In this document: positions 1 to 7,900 of the stretch, piece after piece
How positions within the stretch are numbered: position 1 is the first letter of the stretch
Layout of the letters: each line of letters starts with the position of its first letter
DNA from: Vulcanimicrobiota bacterium
GTDB taxonomy: Bacteria; Vulcanimicrobiota; Vulcanimicrobiia; Vulcanimicrobiales; Vulcanimicrobiaceae
Assembly (NCBI GenBank): GCA_027307235.1
Contig: DAHUXH010000013.1
Location: forward strand, 62,001-126,000
DNA length: 64,000 nt
Direction of reading: 5' to 3'
Made by a program: the position numbers and the translations under genes
Notes under the pieces: model-generated
Databases searched by the model: none
Told to the model about the DNA's origin: nothing
Seen by the model: the letters and a program-made list of their open reading frames with translations, nothing else

Positions 1-721
1 TAAAACGCGCGAATCGCGCGGGATTGTTCTTGAGATACTCTTCGAGTCGTTCGATGCGGTGTGCATTATCCGGATGATCGGAAAGGATCTCCGGCGGTGA
101 CTGAAGGTCGGCATTTTCGAAATCCTTCATCAGCCAGACTAGCCCCCACGGATTGAGCGCGGCGGCGGCACAGGTGTCGGCGCCTTCCAAGTCAGCGCGT
201 TCTTCGACGCTCCGGGAAAAATGCAGAGAATCCAAGTCGCCGAGTATCGACGCAGCGAGCGTCGTCCCGAAATCTGGACCCAATAGAATCTCTCCGATCA
301 TCTCGCGACGCTCGATCTCTTCGTCGTGCTTCATCTCATTCACCGAATCGTGATTGATCAGGTGAGACGTTTCATGGCACAGCGTTCCGGCAAGTTCTTC
401 ACGGTTGTGCACAAAATACATAAGCGAGTCGACAACGTATACGTTGCCCCCGGGGGCCGCGAACGCGTTTGGCTGCTTGCTGTGAACGATATAGAACTGT
501 ATCGGATAGTTGTATCGCTGCCGTGTAATGGGAACGAGCGCACGTTCTATGGGGCGAAGCTCGTCGTACAATGGCGATGAGGCGACGATGACGCCCTGGG
601 ACTTCAACTTTTCGAAGGTCTGCGCACCCAGTTGCGCTTCGTCGGCGGTGTCGGTATCTTGCGCTGATGCTGCTGCCGTAGCGAACAACGCCAGCGCAAG
701 AATGATTCTACCGATCTTCAT
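1..721 (-). CDS. M48 family metalloprotease, secreted (3' end outside window)
   Basis: Reading the minus strand from an ATG at 721 gives an open frame that runs off the left edge (240 codons visible). Residues 1-20 form a signal peptide ending ASA before QD. HETSH at residues 116-120 is the HExxH zinc motif. It follows a block reading NAFAAPGGNVYV, typical of M48 (BepA/LoiP-like) peptidases, in which a Glu further on supplies the third zinc ligand; an EERADLEGAD stretch fits that role. The protein should act in the periplasm on misfolded envelope proteins. It is the first of four minus-strand genes that look stress-related. The C-terminus, including any TPR region, cannot be judged here. Confidence 0.9.
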   Translation of the reverse strand, partial: MKIGRIILALALFATAAASAQDTDTADEAQLGAQTFEKLKSQGVIVASSPLYDELRPIERALVPITRQRYNYPIQFYIVHSKQPNAFAAPGGNVYVVDSLMYFVHNREELAGTLCHETSHLINHDSVNEMKHDEEIERREMIGEILLGPDFGTTLAASILGDLDSLHFSRSVEERADLEGADTCAAAALNPWGLVWLMKDFENADLQSPPEILSDHPDNAHRIERLEEYLKNNPARFARF

Positions 722-729
722 TGCGATGC

Positions 730-1302
730 TTATGCAAACTCCGGCGTGTAATCGTACGGGTACAGATAGTAGTCATAGTCCTCGCCAAGGAAAGACGCCT
801 TTCGTACGGCGCTCACGCTACGACGATACAGGACGCCGCCTAGGCGGCTCATCTCGGTGTCGATAGGCGTGGTCCAATCCTCGGCAACCTCCGCGATCAG
901 GGCGGCTTGTCCGGGCTTGAGGACGACCTGCGTTTCATAGCCGGCTTCCTCATGCTCCAACGCCTTGGCGCCCTCGGCAGTTAGGCCTGCGGCCCCTCCA
1001 GCCGCCGCGCCGATCCCCGCCGCGCTTCCGGCGGCGATCGCCGAAGCGCCCGCGATGCCCATAGCGCTTCCGACCGGGCCTGCGAGCGCGCCGAGGAGCG
1101 CGCCGACTCCCACGCCGACGATAGTCCGCAATCCGGCGTCCGTGTCCTTGGTCGCTACGTCAAGGTACCCGACGCGATCGCGATGGACTACTGCTGCTCC
1201 GTGCACGGTGATGTCCCCGCTAGCATCCAGTTTCCACAAGGCATGGAGCGCTTGATAAGCTTTTTCATCCGTGTCGAAAACGACCGTTACATAATTGTTC
1301 AT
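730..1302 (-). CDS. DUF1269 domain-containing protein with glycine-zipper core
   Basis: 190 residues. The N-terminal ~60 residues resemble the ferredoxin-like DUF1269 domain. Residues ~65-110 are a Gly/Ala-rich hydrophobic stretch (glycine zipper) that could form a membrane hairpin. The C-terminus returns to a soluble alpha/beta region ending in a Tyr/Asp-rich tail. Known members are stress-associated membrane-linked proteins with no established biochemistry. It lies 8 bp upstream of the M48 gene start and 10 bp downstream of the next minus-strand gene, so co-transcription is likely. Confidence 0.75.
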   Translation of the reverse strand: MNNYVTVVFDTDEKAYQALHALWKLDASGDITVHGAAVVHRDRVGYLDVATKDTDAGLRTIVGVGVGALLGALAGPVGSAMGIAGASAIAAGSAAGIGAAAGGAAGLTAEGAKALEHEEAGYETQVVLKPGQAALIAEVAEDWTTPIDTEMSRLGGVLYRRSVSAVRKASFLGEDYDYYLYPYDYTPEFA

Positions 1303-1312
1303 CTCTTGCGCC

Positions 1313-1690
1313 TCACTTAGCGGACTTTGCGGTAAATGCGCGTTCAGCCGCCTTACCGCTACTGATGTTTTTCAGCGCCGACCGTACCTTCGTCAGCATC
1401 ATTCTGTTGCGCTCTCGCAACTCGTCTGCACGAACGTGGGCCGTGTCTTTCGCTGACGCGACAGCGGATTCAAGTGACGCTGCAGCACTTGCAAGGTGCG
1501 CCGCTACTTCGCTCTGTTGACCCTTCGAATCTGACCGGAGCGAAGCTGCAAGCTGCTGTGCTTTGTCGGCTACTTCTTGCAGTTCTTTGCGTAGCGCGTC
1601 GTCATTCTTTGCCGTAGCAGCGGCGATCTTTTCGTGAAGTTTGCGCGCGTCGCTGCGCGCGCGATCGAGTGTGTCTGTTACTGTACTCAT
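1313..1690 (-). CDS. small helical hypothetical protein
   Basis: 125 residues, rich in Ala, Lys, Glu and Ser with heptad-like spacing and no signal peptide or membrane segment. It is predicted almost entirely helical, similar in character to apolipoprotein- or LEA-like stress proteins. I do not recognise a family. It starts with ATG and lies between the DUF1269 gene and hdeD in the same orientation, so a role in the same stress regulon is inferred from position only. Confidence 0.6.
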   Translation of the reverse strand: MSTVTDTLDRARSDARKLHEKIAAATAKNDDALRKELQEVADKAQQLAASLRSDSKGQQSEVAAHLASAAASLESAVASAKDTAHVRADELRERNRMMLTKVRSALKNISSGKAAERAFTAKSAK

Positions 1691-1712
1691 TTGTCTAGTA
1701 CTCCAATTTGAC

Positions 1713-2288
1713 TTAGTGCCCGATGGTCACGACAGGTGCGCTCCGGACACGAATCGCGAGAGCGATCCACGAAACGCCGATTATAACGAAGTTGATGCCC
1801 ACGGCGAATCCGAGGAACCAAGTTGCTGAAATCGGCCACTGTGCCCATAGCATGAGGCCGAGTGCCGCCATAACAATGCCACTGAATGCGACCCATCCGT
1901 ACTGCGGCAACTGCAGCCACAACGCGTAGATAACGCGATAAATGCCGCCTACGATGAAGTACGCCGAGAGAACGAGTGTGACGGCCAGTGCGCCGACGGC
2001 CGGATGCTGTATCAGCACAAATCCGATGACAAGGTCCAACGCTCCAAGCAGTAGATAGAGGATCACGTGTCCTGCGCCATGCGCTTGAAACATTAGGGCG
2101 AGTTGAACGATGCCGGCAGCGATCATGACGGCGCCGAGCGCGATGATCGAAGCGATCGTTGATGACCCCTGATAGAAAATGGCAATGGCACCGAGCACCG
2201 CGAGTGCGATCCCAAGCGCAAGGAACCAGCCCCATTCTTTGCGGACGGCGTCGATAGATGCGTTGATATCTGAGATGAAAAGTGTCAC
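1713..2288 (-). CDS. hdeD: HdeD family membrane protein (DUF308)
   Basis: 191 residues with six hydrophobic segments in paired hairpins, the HdeD/DUF308 pattern. HdeD of E. coli is an inner-membrane protein linked to acid resistance. The GTG start is chosen because a clear Shine-Dalgarno (GAAGGAG) lies 7 bases before it. It is the first gene of the minus-strand stress cluster. The ~215 bases upstream hold no gene and no promoter I can assign with confidence. Confidence 0.85.
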   Translation of the reverse strand: MTLFISDINASIDAVRKEWGWFLALGIALAVLGAIAIFYQGSSTIASIIALGAVMIAAGIVQLALMFQAHGAGHVILYLLLGALDLVIGFVLIQHPAVGALAVTLVLSAYFIVGGIYRVIYALWLQLPQYGWVAFSGIVMAALGLMLWAQWPISATWFLGFAVGINFVIIGVSWIALAIRVRSAPVVTIGH

Positions 2289-2505
2289 GTTGCGGCTCCT
2301 TCAAAAACTCGCCTGATGGTCGCTTGCGACCTGGAAGGAGCTATTTATGAGCGGACCATCAGTGGAGAAAAATCCACCCGTACGATGGAGCGTACCGATT
2401 CGTTGGGAAGAACTTAAGAACGGCTTTGGATGAGAAGTTGATGAAGTAGCTCAGATAATCGCGCTGTCGAATGCAGTAGCGCAGAAAGTCGCAATTGATG
2501 GCTTG

Positions 2506-2862
2506 CTAAACAACGACACGCGACGAAAAGGAATAAGCCCTGGATTGCTCTGAATCTGCAGTCGTGCAGCACCTGCAGTTGCTAGCGCGATGCAACGATC
2601 GGCGATGCACGCGACTGTTACGATCGAGCGCACCTATGATGCGCCAGCAGGCGGCTCTGAAATAGAAGACGAGCGAAAGCATCGCGTTACACTTGGTTGG
2701 ATCGACTGCTGTACCGGCCGGGCCGTTAAACTCATCGCTCCACACCAGGTGCAGACCCGGTGACGCGCTCGGGATCGGCGCCACCGGCGTCACGCTCGCG
2801 TTACCGCCGCTGCCGCATCCCGCGACGCAAAATGAAAAAAGTATGACAAGCAAAACCCGCAT
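2506..2862 (-). pseudogene. truncated GH16 (laminarinase-like) lipoprotein remnant
   Basis: The frame opens with a lipoprotein signal (lipobox VAGC, Cys16), a Ser/Pro linker, and LVWSDEFNGPAGTAVDPTK. That is the conserved N-terminal strand of glycoside hydrolase family 16 proteins, where Trp normally follows DPTK; here it is Cys. After this point the frame becomes Arg/Cys-rich and unlike GH16, and the catalytic ExDxxE region is absent. Only about 35 residues of GH16 survive, so I read this as a 5' remnant left by a deletion. The exact end of homology near 2690-2700 is approximate. Confidence 0.6.
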
Positions 2863-2924
2863 CGGTCGAAACTCCGCGCAACACACCCGTCCTCGGTTTT
2901 TGCTAGCCGCCGGTTACCCTTTGT

Positions 2925-4184
2925 CTATGGGTTTGCCGAAGTCTGCGAACACTCGGTGAGGCGCCGTTCGAGCAGGCGTCGCTCGGGCTCGGCATGTGTC
3001 AACGACAACGCGCGCTCGTACCAGGTGATTGCGCTCTGCGCTTGGCCGGCGCGCCGAAGAAGCTCGGCATGAGCAACGAGCGCCGGAGCGTACTCCGTCA
3101 GCATGTCGTCGCGCAACAATTCGTCGACCAGCGCAAGACCTTGGTCGAAACCACGCGCGTAGGCCACCGCAACGGCGCGGTTGAGCGCAACGACCGGCGA
3201 CGGTTCGATCGTGTAAAGCCCGTCGTACAATGCGAGAATTTGTTGCCAATCGGTTGCATCCCAGGACGGCGCGCTGGTGTGAACCCCAGCGATGGCTGCC
3301 TGCAATTGATACGGGCCGATCAGCCGGTGGCGCGCGGCTTGCGCAAGCAGCGCGCGCGCTCGCGCGGCGCTCACGATGTTCCACTGCTCGCGGTCTTGCT
3401 CTTCCAACGGAACGGCTGCGCCCGTGTCGTCAACGCGCGCGGCATGGCGCGCATGGTGAAAGAGCATCAGCGCTTGCAGGCCGAGCACTTCCGGTTCGGC
3501 AGGCAATAGTCGCTCGAGCACATTTGCGAGGTGTAGCGCGTCGGCGCAGAGATCCACGCGAATTAGATCAGAGCTGTGCGATGCGTGGTAGCCTTCATTG
3601 AAGATCAGGTAGATGACCGAGAGCACGTCGTTCAGCCGTTCGGGCATTTCGGAAGGCTCCGGAACCGCGAACGGGATTGCCGCCTCGACGATTTTGCGCT
3701 TCGCTCGCACCAATCGCTGGGCGAGCGTCGGAAGCGGAACCAAAAATCCTGAGGCGATCTCCTCCGTGCGCAGACCGGCCGCATACCGAAGCGTCAACGC
3801 GACGCGCGTCTCCGGCGCGAGCGCCGGGTGGCAGCAGGTAAAGATCATTGCGAGGCGATCGTCCGCAATCGGTTCGTCGTCCAACAGCGGGTCGGGCAGC
3901 GTGATGTTCTCCAGTCGCGCGAGCAACTCGTATTTGACGGCGGCGGTCTTGTCGCGGCGAAGGGTGTCGATGGCTCGGTTTCGCGCCGACCGCACGATCC
4001 ACGCCGCGGGATTGCGCGGTATCCCTTCTGCCGGCCACGTTTCCAGCGCGGCGATGTACGCCTCCTGAACTGCGTCCTCGGCGCGCTGAAAATCGCGGAA
4101 GACGCGTGCGAGCGTCGCGACCGCCCGTGCCGATTCGCGTCGGAACAGGCGGTCGATCTGCTCGCGGTCCTCGTTAGGCGCCAC
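2925..4184 (-). CDS. ECF42-type RNA polymerase sigma factor (SnoaL-less, TPR-like C-terminus)
   Basis: 419 residues, far longer than a simple ECF sigma factor. Region 2 lies at the N-terminus (DAVQEAYIAALETWP) and region 4 at ~125-175. It is followed by ~230 residues with the DUF6596/TPR-like extension typical of ECF42, including FTCCHPAL between regions 2 and 4. ECF42 factors are encoded beside DGPF/YciI proteins, lack a classical anti-sigma factor, and depend on the C-terminal extension for activity. The start overlaps the upstream YciI gene by 11 bp, which supports an operon. The target regulon is unknown. Confidence 0.92.
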   Translation of the reverse strand: MAPNEDREQIDRLFRRESARAVATLARVFRDFQRAEDAVQEAYIAALETWPAEGIPRNPAAWIVRSARNRAIDTLRRDKTAAVKYELLARLENITLPDPLLDDEPIADDRLAMIFTCCHPALAPETRVALTLRYAAGLRTEEIASGFLVPLPTLAQRLVRAKRKIVEAAIPFAVPEPSEMPERLNDVLSVIYLIFNEGYHASHSSDLIRVDLCADALHLANVLERLLPAEPEVLGLQALMLFHHARHAARVDDTGAAVPLEEQDREQWNIVSAARARALLAQAARHRLIGPYQLQAAIAGVHTSAPSWDATDWQQILALYDGLYTIEPSPVVALNRAVAVAYARGFDQGLALVDELLRDDMLTEYAPALVAHAELLRRAGQAQSAITWYERALSLTHAEPERRLLERRLTECSQTSANP

Positions 4185-4521
4185 GATCGGCGATCGGCCG
4201 AACCTCGACGCAGCCGTGGCGCGCGCCGGGAATCTTCGCGGCGAACGCGAGCGCCTCGTCGAGCGTCGGCACGTCGATGATCATGAAGCCGCCCAAGACT
4301 TCCTTGGTCTCGGCAAACGGTCCGTCGGTCGTGTAGCGTCGTCCGTCGCGTACTCGAACGGTGGTCGCCGATGCACTCGCGGCCAGCCGATCGCCCCCGG
4401 TCAATATCCCTCGCTTCATGGCCTCTTCGGACATCGAAGCGTATTCAGCCATCAGCGCGTCCATTTCGGCCGAGGGCGGTTGTCCGTCATTGGGCGTGTA
4501 GATCAGACACACGTATTTCAT
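4174..4521 (-). CDS. YciI/DGPF-family protein, ECF42 partner
   Basis: 115 residues starting MKYVCLIY. It carries the TDGPF signature (residues ~67-71) followed by KEVLGGFMIIDV, the DGPF/YCII fold with a ferredoxin-like core. The ATG at 4521 is preferred over longer frames because AAGGAGGG lies upstream at suitable spacing. Genes of this family are the standard neighbours of ECF42 sigma factors, and their biochemical role is unsettled. It is first in the two-gene operon. Confidence 0.9.
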   Translation of the reverse strand: MKYVCLIYTPNDGQPPSAEMDALMAEYASMSEEAMKRGILTGGDRLAASASATTVRVRDGRRYTTDGPFAETKEVLGGFMIIDVPTLDEALAFAAKIPGARHGCVEVRPIADRGA

Positions 4522-4550
4522 GGGGTTGGGTCCCTCCTTATGTACAGGAA

Positions 4551-4577
4551 GACGAACGAGCCCGCCGATTTTCGACA
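4551..4577 (-). promoter_or_regulatory. candidate ECF42 autoregulated promoter
   Basis: On the minus strand TGTCGA (4577-4572) is followed after 17 bases by CGTC (4554-4551), 30 bases before the YciI start codon. From memory, ECF42 target promoters carry a TGTCGA -35 and a CGTC-like -10, which this matches. A transcript start near 4545 would leave a ~24-base leader holding the Shine-Dalgarno. Confidence 0.6.
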
Positions 4578-4593
4578 ACGTCCGCTGACGGGA

Positions 4594-5064
4594 TCATCGT
4601 TGGCGCTGCCCGGCTGTCTCGTCTTTGTGGCACGCAACGCACAAGGTTTCGAGGTTGACGAGGTGATGGATGCAACTAAGCGAGCGATGCGCCCCGCGCG
4701 CCTGCTCGATGTGGTTGACCTCCAGCCGCTCGGTCTTGCGCCGCTTGCGATATTGAGGGTCGGTGCGCTTGGGCGGCTTGTGTCCGCAGCGGCGGCAGGC
4801 GTATTTGTCGCGGCGCTTGGCGGCGCGACGCGCGAGCGACCACCAGTGATTGTGCCAGAACCGGTCGGCGCACCGGTCGCTGCACCAGGTGCGGCGACGC
4901 TTGGGGAGCGGGCTGCCGCACCACGCGCAACCGTCACCGGTCTGGTTCGCGAGCACGCACTGACTCAAGAGCGCCGCGCTCTTCGTCAATGTCTCATCTC
5001 CGGCGATCCGGTCATGAGCGCTGCGTGTTTTCCATGCTCGCGTCCGCGTCCTGGAGGTTTTCAA
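4594..5064 (-). CDS. HNH endonuclease-like protein
   Basis: 156 residues. A first zinc-ribbon-like half has CAWCG and CSDRC. A second half has CRRCG, then LEVNHIEQ, and near the C-terminus NLETLCVACHK. The last three elements form the CxxC-H-N-CxxC core of HNH nucleases with structural zinc. The N-terminal ~35 residues are basic and poorly conserved in look, so the start is uncertain. No terminase, restriction or toxin partner is adjacent, so its role (mobile-element remnant, defence or repair) is open. It is divergent from the M28 peptidase gene. Confidence 0.75.
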   Translation of the reverse strand: MKTSRTRTRAWKTRSAHDRIAGDETLTKSAALLSQCVLANQTGDGCAWCGSPLPKRRRTWCSDRCADRFWHNHWWSLARRAAKRRDKYACRRCGHKPPKRTDPQYRKRRKTERLEVNHIEQARGAHRSLSCIHHLVNLETLCVACHKDETAGQRQR

Positions 5065-5184
5065 CGCTCGGCGCGTCGGCGCAATGACTGGCGTGCATCG
5101 CCCGAGAGCGGGGCTGGCTCTAGCGAGGAGCTAGGGGCGACCGATCGCTGCGGCGTAGCTAGGCCGGGAACGGAGGTGCCACCT

Positions 5185-7014
5185 ATGACGCGACGTTTCA
5201 GCGCGCTGGTTTGTATCGTATTCTTGACGCTCGGTGCGAGCCCGGGTTCGCGCTTGTCCGCGGACGAGGCGGCGTTCTTGAAGATTCCGAGCGCGGATGG
5301 TGCGCGCGAGACGTCGATGTTCATCAACGAGCAGATGCACTATCCGGGGACGCCCGGTGATCATCGTTTGGCGCTCTACATGCGCGATCGTATGCGTGAA
5401 CTCGGATTGAAAGCGCAGGTCGAGTCGTTCCAAGTGACCGTTTACACGCCCAAGACGCTGCAATTGCAGTTGCTGAGCAAACCGGCGGTGACGTTCGATC
5501 TGCATGAAGGGCGCATCGCGTCCGATCCGGACGGCTCGCGGCCCGACGCCGGCATTCCGTTCAACGCAGGCAGCGGAAACGGCGACGTTCGCGCCCCGCT
5601 CGTCTACGTGAGTCGCGGTTTGGAAGCCGACTACGGGACCGTGCAGCGTGCCGGGGTCGACGTGCGCGGAAAGATCGCGCTCGTGCGGTATGGTGCGGAA
5701 TTCCGCGGAAACCTTGCCAAACGCGCGCAAGATCACGGAGCCGCTGGCGTGATCTTCTACTCCGATCCCGCCGAGGACGGCTTCAAGCGCGGCGGGGTCT
5801 ATCCGGGCGGCCGGTTTCGTCCGGCCGAGTCGGTGCAGCGCGGCACGGTCGCCTTCAACGATAAAGAGCTGGCGATTCCGATTCTGCCGGTGACCTCGAT
5901 CACCGCGCGGCGCCTGCTCGCGGACATGACGGGCGTGGCGGGTCCCGCGACCTGGGCGGGCGGGCTGCCGGTGCCCTACGTGATCGGAACGAGCCGCTCG
6001 CCCGTGCATCTGCACGTCGAGATGAACGCGAAGCCGACGACACTGTGGAACAGCGTCGGCGAGATCACGGGAAGCGACCCGAGCCAAAGCGTGATTTTGG
6101 GCGGACATCGCGATGCTTGGGTCTACGGCGTGACCGACGACGGGTCGGGTATCGCAAGTCTGCTCGAAGTCGCGCGCGGGCTTGGTGCGCTGCATCGCCA
6201 GGGCTGGACGCCAACACGCAGCATTCGCATCGTCGGATTCGATGCCGAAGAGATCGGTGAACTGGGTTCGCACGCATACGTTCGCATGCATCATGACGAA
6301 CTCCAGCGGGGCTGCGTCGCGTACATCAATTTGGATGAAGTCGCCACCGGCACGCGTTTCAATGCGAGCGCGACCGCGGCCGTGTCGTCGGCGGTTGCCG
6401 ATGCCGCGCTGCGGGTGGACGGCCTCGCGAACGTCAAGGTCCGTACGCCCGGCGGCGGATCCGATTTCGAGCCGTTCATCTATGACATCGGAGCGCCGGT
6501 CATCAGCGTCGGCTTCAGCGGCCCGCTCGGCACGTATCACTCGTCGTACGACGACTTCGCGTACGCCGCGAATGTGGCCGATCCGGGGTTCGTCCACCAT
6601 CGCAAGATTGCGCAGACCGCCGGCGCGATGGCGCTGCAACTCGCCGACTCCGCTGCGATTCCCTACACGCTCCTGCCCTACGGGACGGTGCTGACGGCGG
6701 GCGCGACTGCAACCGGTGCGGCCGCTCAACTCGCGCACGTGCAGTTTGATGCAAGCTCGCTGAACGCAGCGATCGCGCGGTTCCAAACGGCGGCGCGCGC
6801 GTTCGATGCGGCGCACGCCGCGAAGGACAACGCCACGCTGCTGCGGGTGGTGCATCACCTCGACGCGCTCGCCTATGCGTCCAACGGCTATGCGGCCGTT
6901 CCGTTCCCGGCGCTTGCCGCGGCGATCGCGTCGGGCCGTCAGCAAGCCGTCGACGGCGCGATCCGGCAGACGGTGTCGTCGATCGACGCTGCAAGCGCGT
7001 TGCTCAAAGACTGA
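5185..7014 (+). CDS. M28 family glutamate carboxypeptidase II-like peptidase
   Basis: 609 residues with a signal peptide, a protease-associated (PA) domain around 130-250, an M28 zinc peptidase domain, and a C-terminal helical dimerisation domain, as in NAALADase/PSMA. Candidate co-catalytic zinc ligands by spacing are His308 (GGHRDAW), Asp318/319 (DDGSG), Glu355/356 (DAEE), Asp384 (NLDE) and His452 (TYHSSYDD). The ATG at 5185 is chosen for its GGAGG Shine-Dalgarno and signal peptide. The frame is open further upstream, but that stretch is antisense to the HNH gene. It probably trims peptides in the periplasm or outside the cell. Confidence 0.93.
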   Translation: MTRRFSALVCIVFLTLGASPGSRLSADEAAFLKIPSADGARETSMFINEQMHYPGTPGDHRLALYMRDRMRELGLKAQVESFQVTVYTPKTLQLQLLSKPAVTFDLHEGRIASDPDGSRPDAGIPFNAGSGNGDVRAPLVYVSRGLEADYGTVQRAGVDVRGKIALVRYGAEFRGNLAKRAQDHGAAGVIFYSDPAEDGFKRGGVYPGGRFRPAESVQRGTVAFNDKELAIPILPVTSITARRLLADMTGVAGPATWAGGLPVPYVIGTSRSPVHLHVEMNAKPTTLWNSVGEITGSDPSQSVILGGHRDAWVYGVTDDGSGIASLLEVARGLGALHRQGWTPTRSIRIVGFDAEEIGELGSHAYVRMHHDELQRGCVAYINLDEVATGTRFNASATAAVSSAVADAALRVDGLANVKVRTPGGGSDFEPFIYDIGAPVISVGFSGPLGTYHSSYDDFAYAANVADPGFVHHRKIAQTAGAMALQLADSAAIPYTLLPYGTVLTAGATATGAAAQLAHVQFDASSLNAAIARFQTAARAFDAAHAAKDNATLLRVVHHLDALAYASNGYAAVPFPALAAAIASGRQQAVDGAIRQTVSSIDAASALLKD

Positions 7015-7042
7015 GACTGAGGCGCTTCATGATGGTGCTGCC

Positions 7043-7708
7043 ATGCTAAACCCGCCGAAATCCGCGCACGGGCATTGGATCGCGGTCGTGCGCGACACGG
7101 TAGAAGTGGTGGCCATTATCGCGGCCGGCATCTGGGCAATCTACACGTTCATCTACGTGCAACAGATCAAGCCCGACAGCGAGGCTCCCTCGGTGAACAT
7201 GACCGGGACGCTCGATCGCGTCGGCGAGCGCGACGGCATGATCGCGCTGCGATACAACATCGCGATCCGCAACACGGGCACCGTGCCGGTGGTGATGGTG
7301 GCGGCGGGATTCACGGTGATGGGCGAGCGGTTTGCGGCGAGCGGCTTGCCGTTGCAACCGACCACCAGCGATGGAGCGCACAACGTGTACGCTCGCGACG
7401 CGCACGTCGATTCGAGTCAGACGGTCTATCGTCAGTATCGGCTGACGCGCAACGCGGACCCGCATTACCAGAACTCCTTCACGATTTTGCCGGGCGACAC
7501 GTTGCCTGAATCCGGTGTGATCGCCGTTCGTCGCGGACGATATGATGAAGTCGTGCTCGACAGCAGTATCGCGTATGGCAAGGACGATCGAGTCTATCCA
7601 GTCAGCGTGACACTTGACGTTGACTCCACCATATTCAACCCGATCACCCGGAGTGAAAAAGGTCTTGATACCGTCGAGGAGACTCTCGCTCGAACGGTGC
7701 TCTGGTAA
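7043..7708 (+). CDS. membrane-anchored hypothetical protein
   Basis: 221 residues. A single transmembrane segment at about residues 20-40 is followed by an extracytoplasmic domain rich in beta strands. The start is the first ATG after the M28 gene, 28 bp downstream. The soluble part has alternating hydrophobic strands (IRNTGTVPVVMVAAGF), suggesting an immunoglobulin-like fold, but I recognise no named family. It may be co-transcribed with the peptidase. Confidence 0.65.
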   Translation: MLNPPKSAHGHWIAVVRDTVEVVAIIAAGIWAIYTFIYVQQIKPDSEAPSVNMTGTLDRVGERDGMIALRYNIAIRNTGTVPVVMVAAGFTVMGERFAASGLPLQPTTSDGAHNVYARDAHVDSSQTVYRQYRLTRNADPHYQNSFTILPGDTLPESGVIAVRRGRYDEVVLDSSIAYGKDDRVYPVSVTLDVDSTIFNPITRSEKGLDTVEETLARTVLW

Positions 7709-7846
7709 CGGGTTCCGACAGCGACCGGATGCTCGTTGCGTGGGCCGCACGCCGAGCCGGGAAGACGAATGTCCTAGGTAGCCGGTCCGCAAGACTCTAC
7801 GACCGGGCATGCGCATTGTCGCGAGATGATGCAAGGAGGGTGCGCC

Positions 7847-7900
7847 GTGCGTCAATGCCGCCTGGTACGAAGAACGCCGACCGATCATCTTGTTGAGTGA
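7847..7900 (+). other. possible 17-codon leader ORF before the MBL gene
   Basis: A strong Shine-Dalgarno (AAGGAGGG, 7833-7840) sits 6 bases before a GTG at 7847, which opens a 17-codon frame ending TGA at 7898-7900. That stop overlaps the start region of the MBL hydrolase gene in another frame, whose own TTG at 7890 lacks a good ribosome site. Translational coupling or a misread start are both possible. Expression is not shown. Confidence 0.25.

Noticed and set aside
4216-5184. Long N-terminal extension of the M28 peptidase frame
   Set aside because: It is antisense to the HNH and YciI genes, and the signal peptide with GGAGG site begins at 5185.
5131-6945. 604-codon minus-strand frame
   Set aside because: Antisense to the M28 gene, Arg/His-rich, no recognisable domain; a GC-rich shadow.
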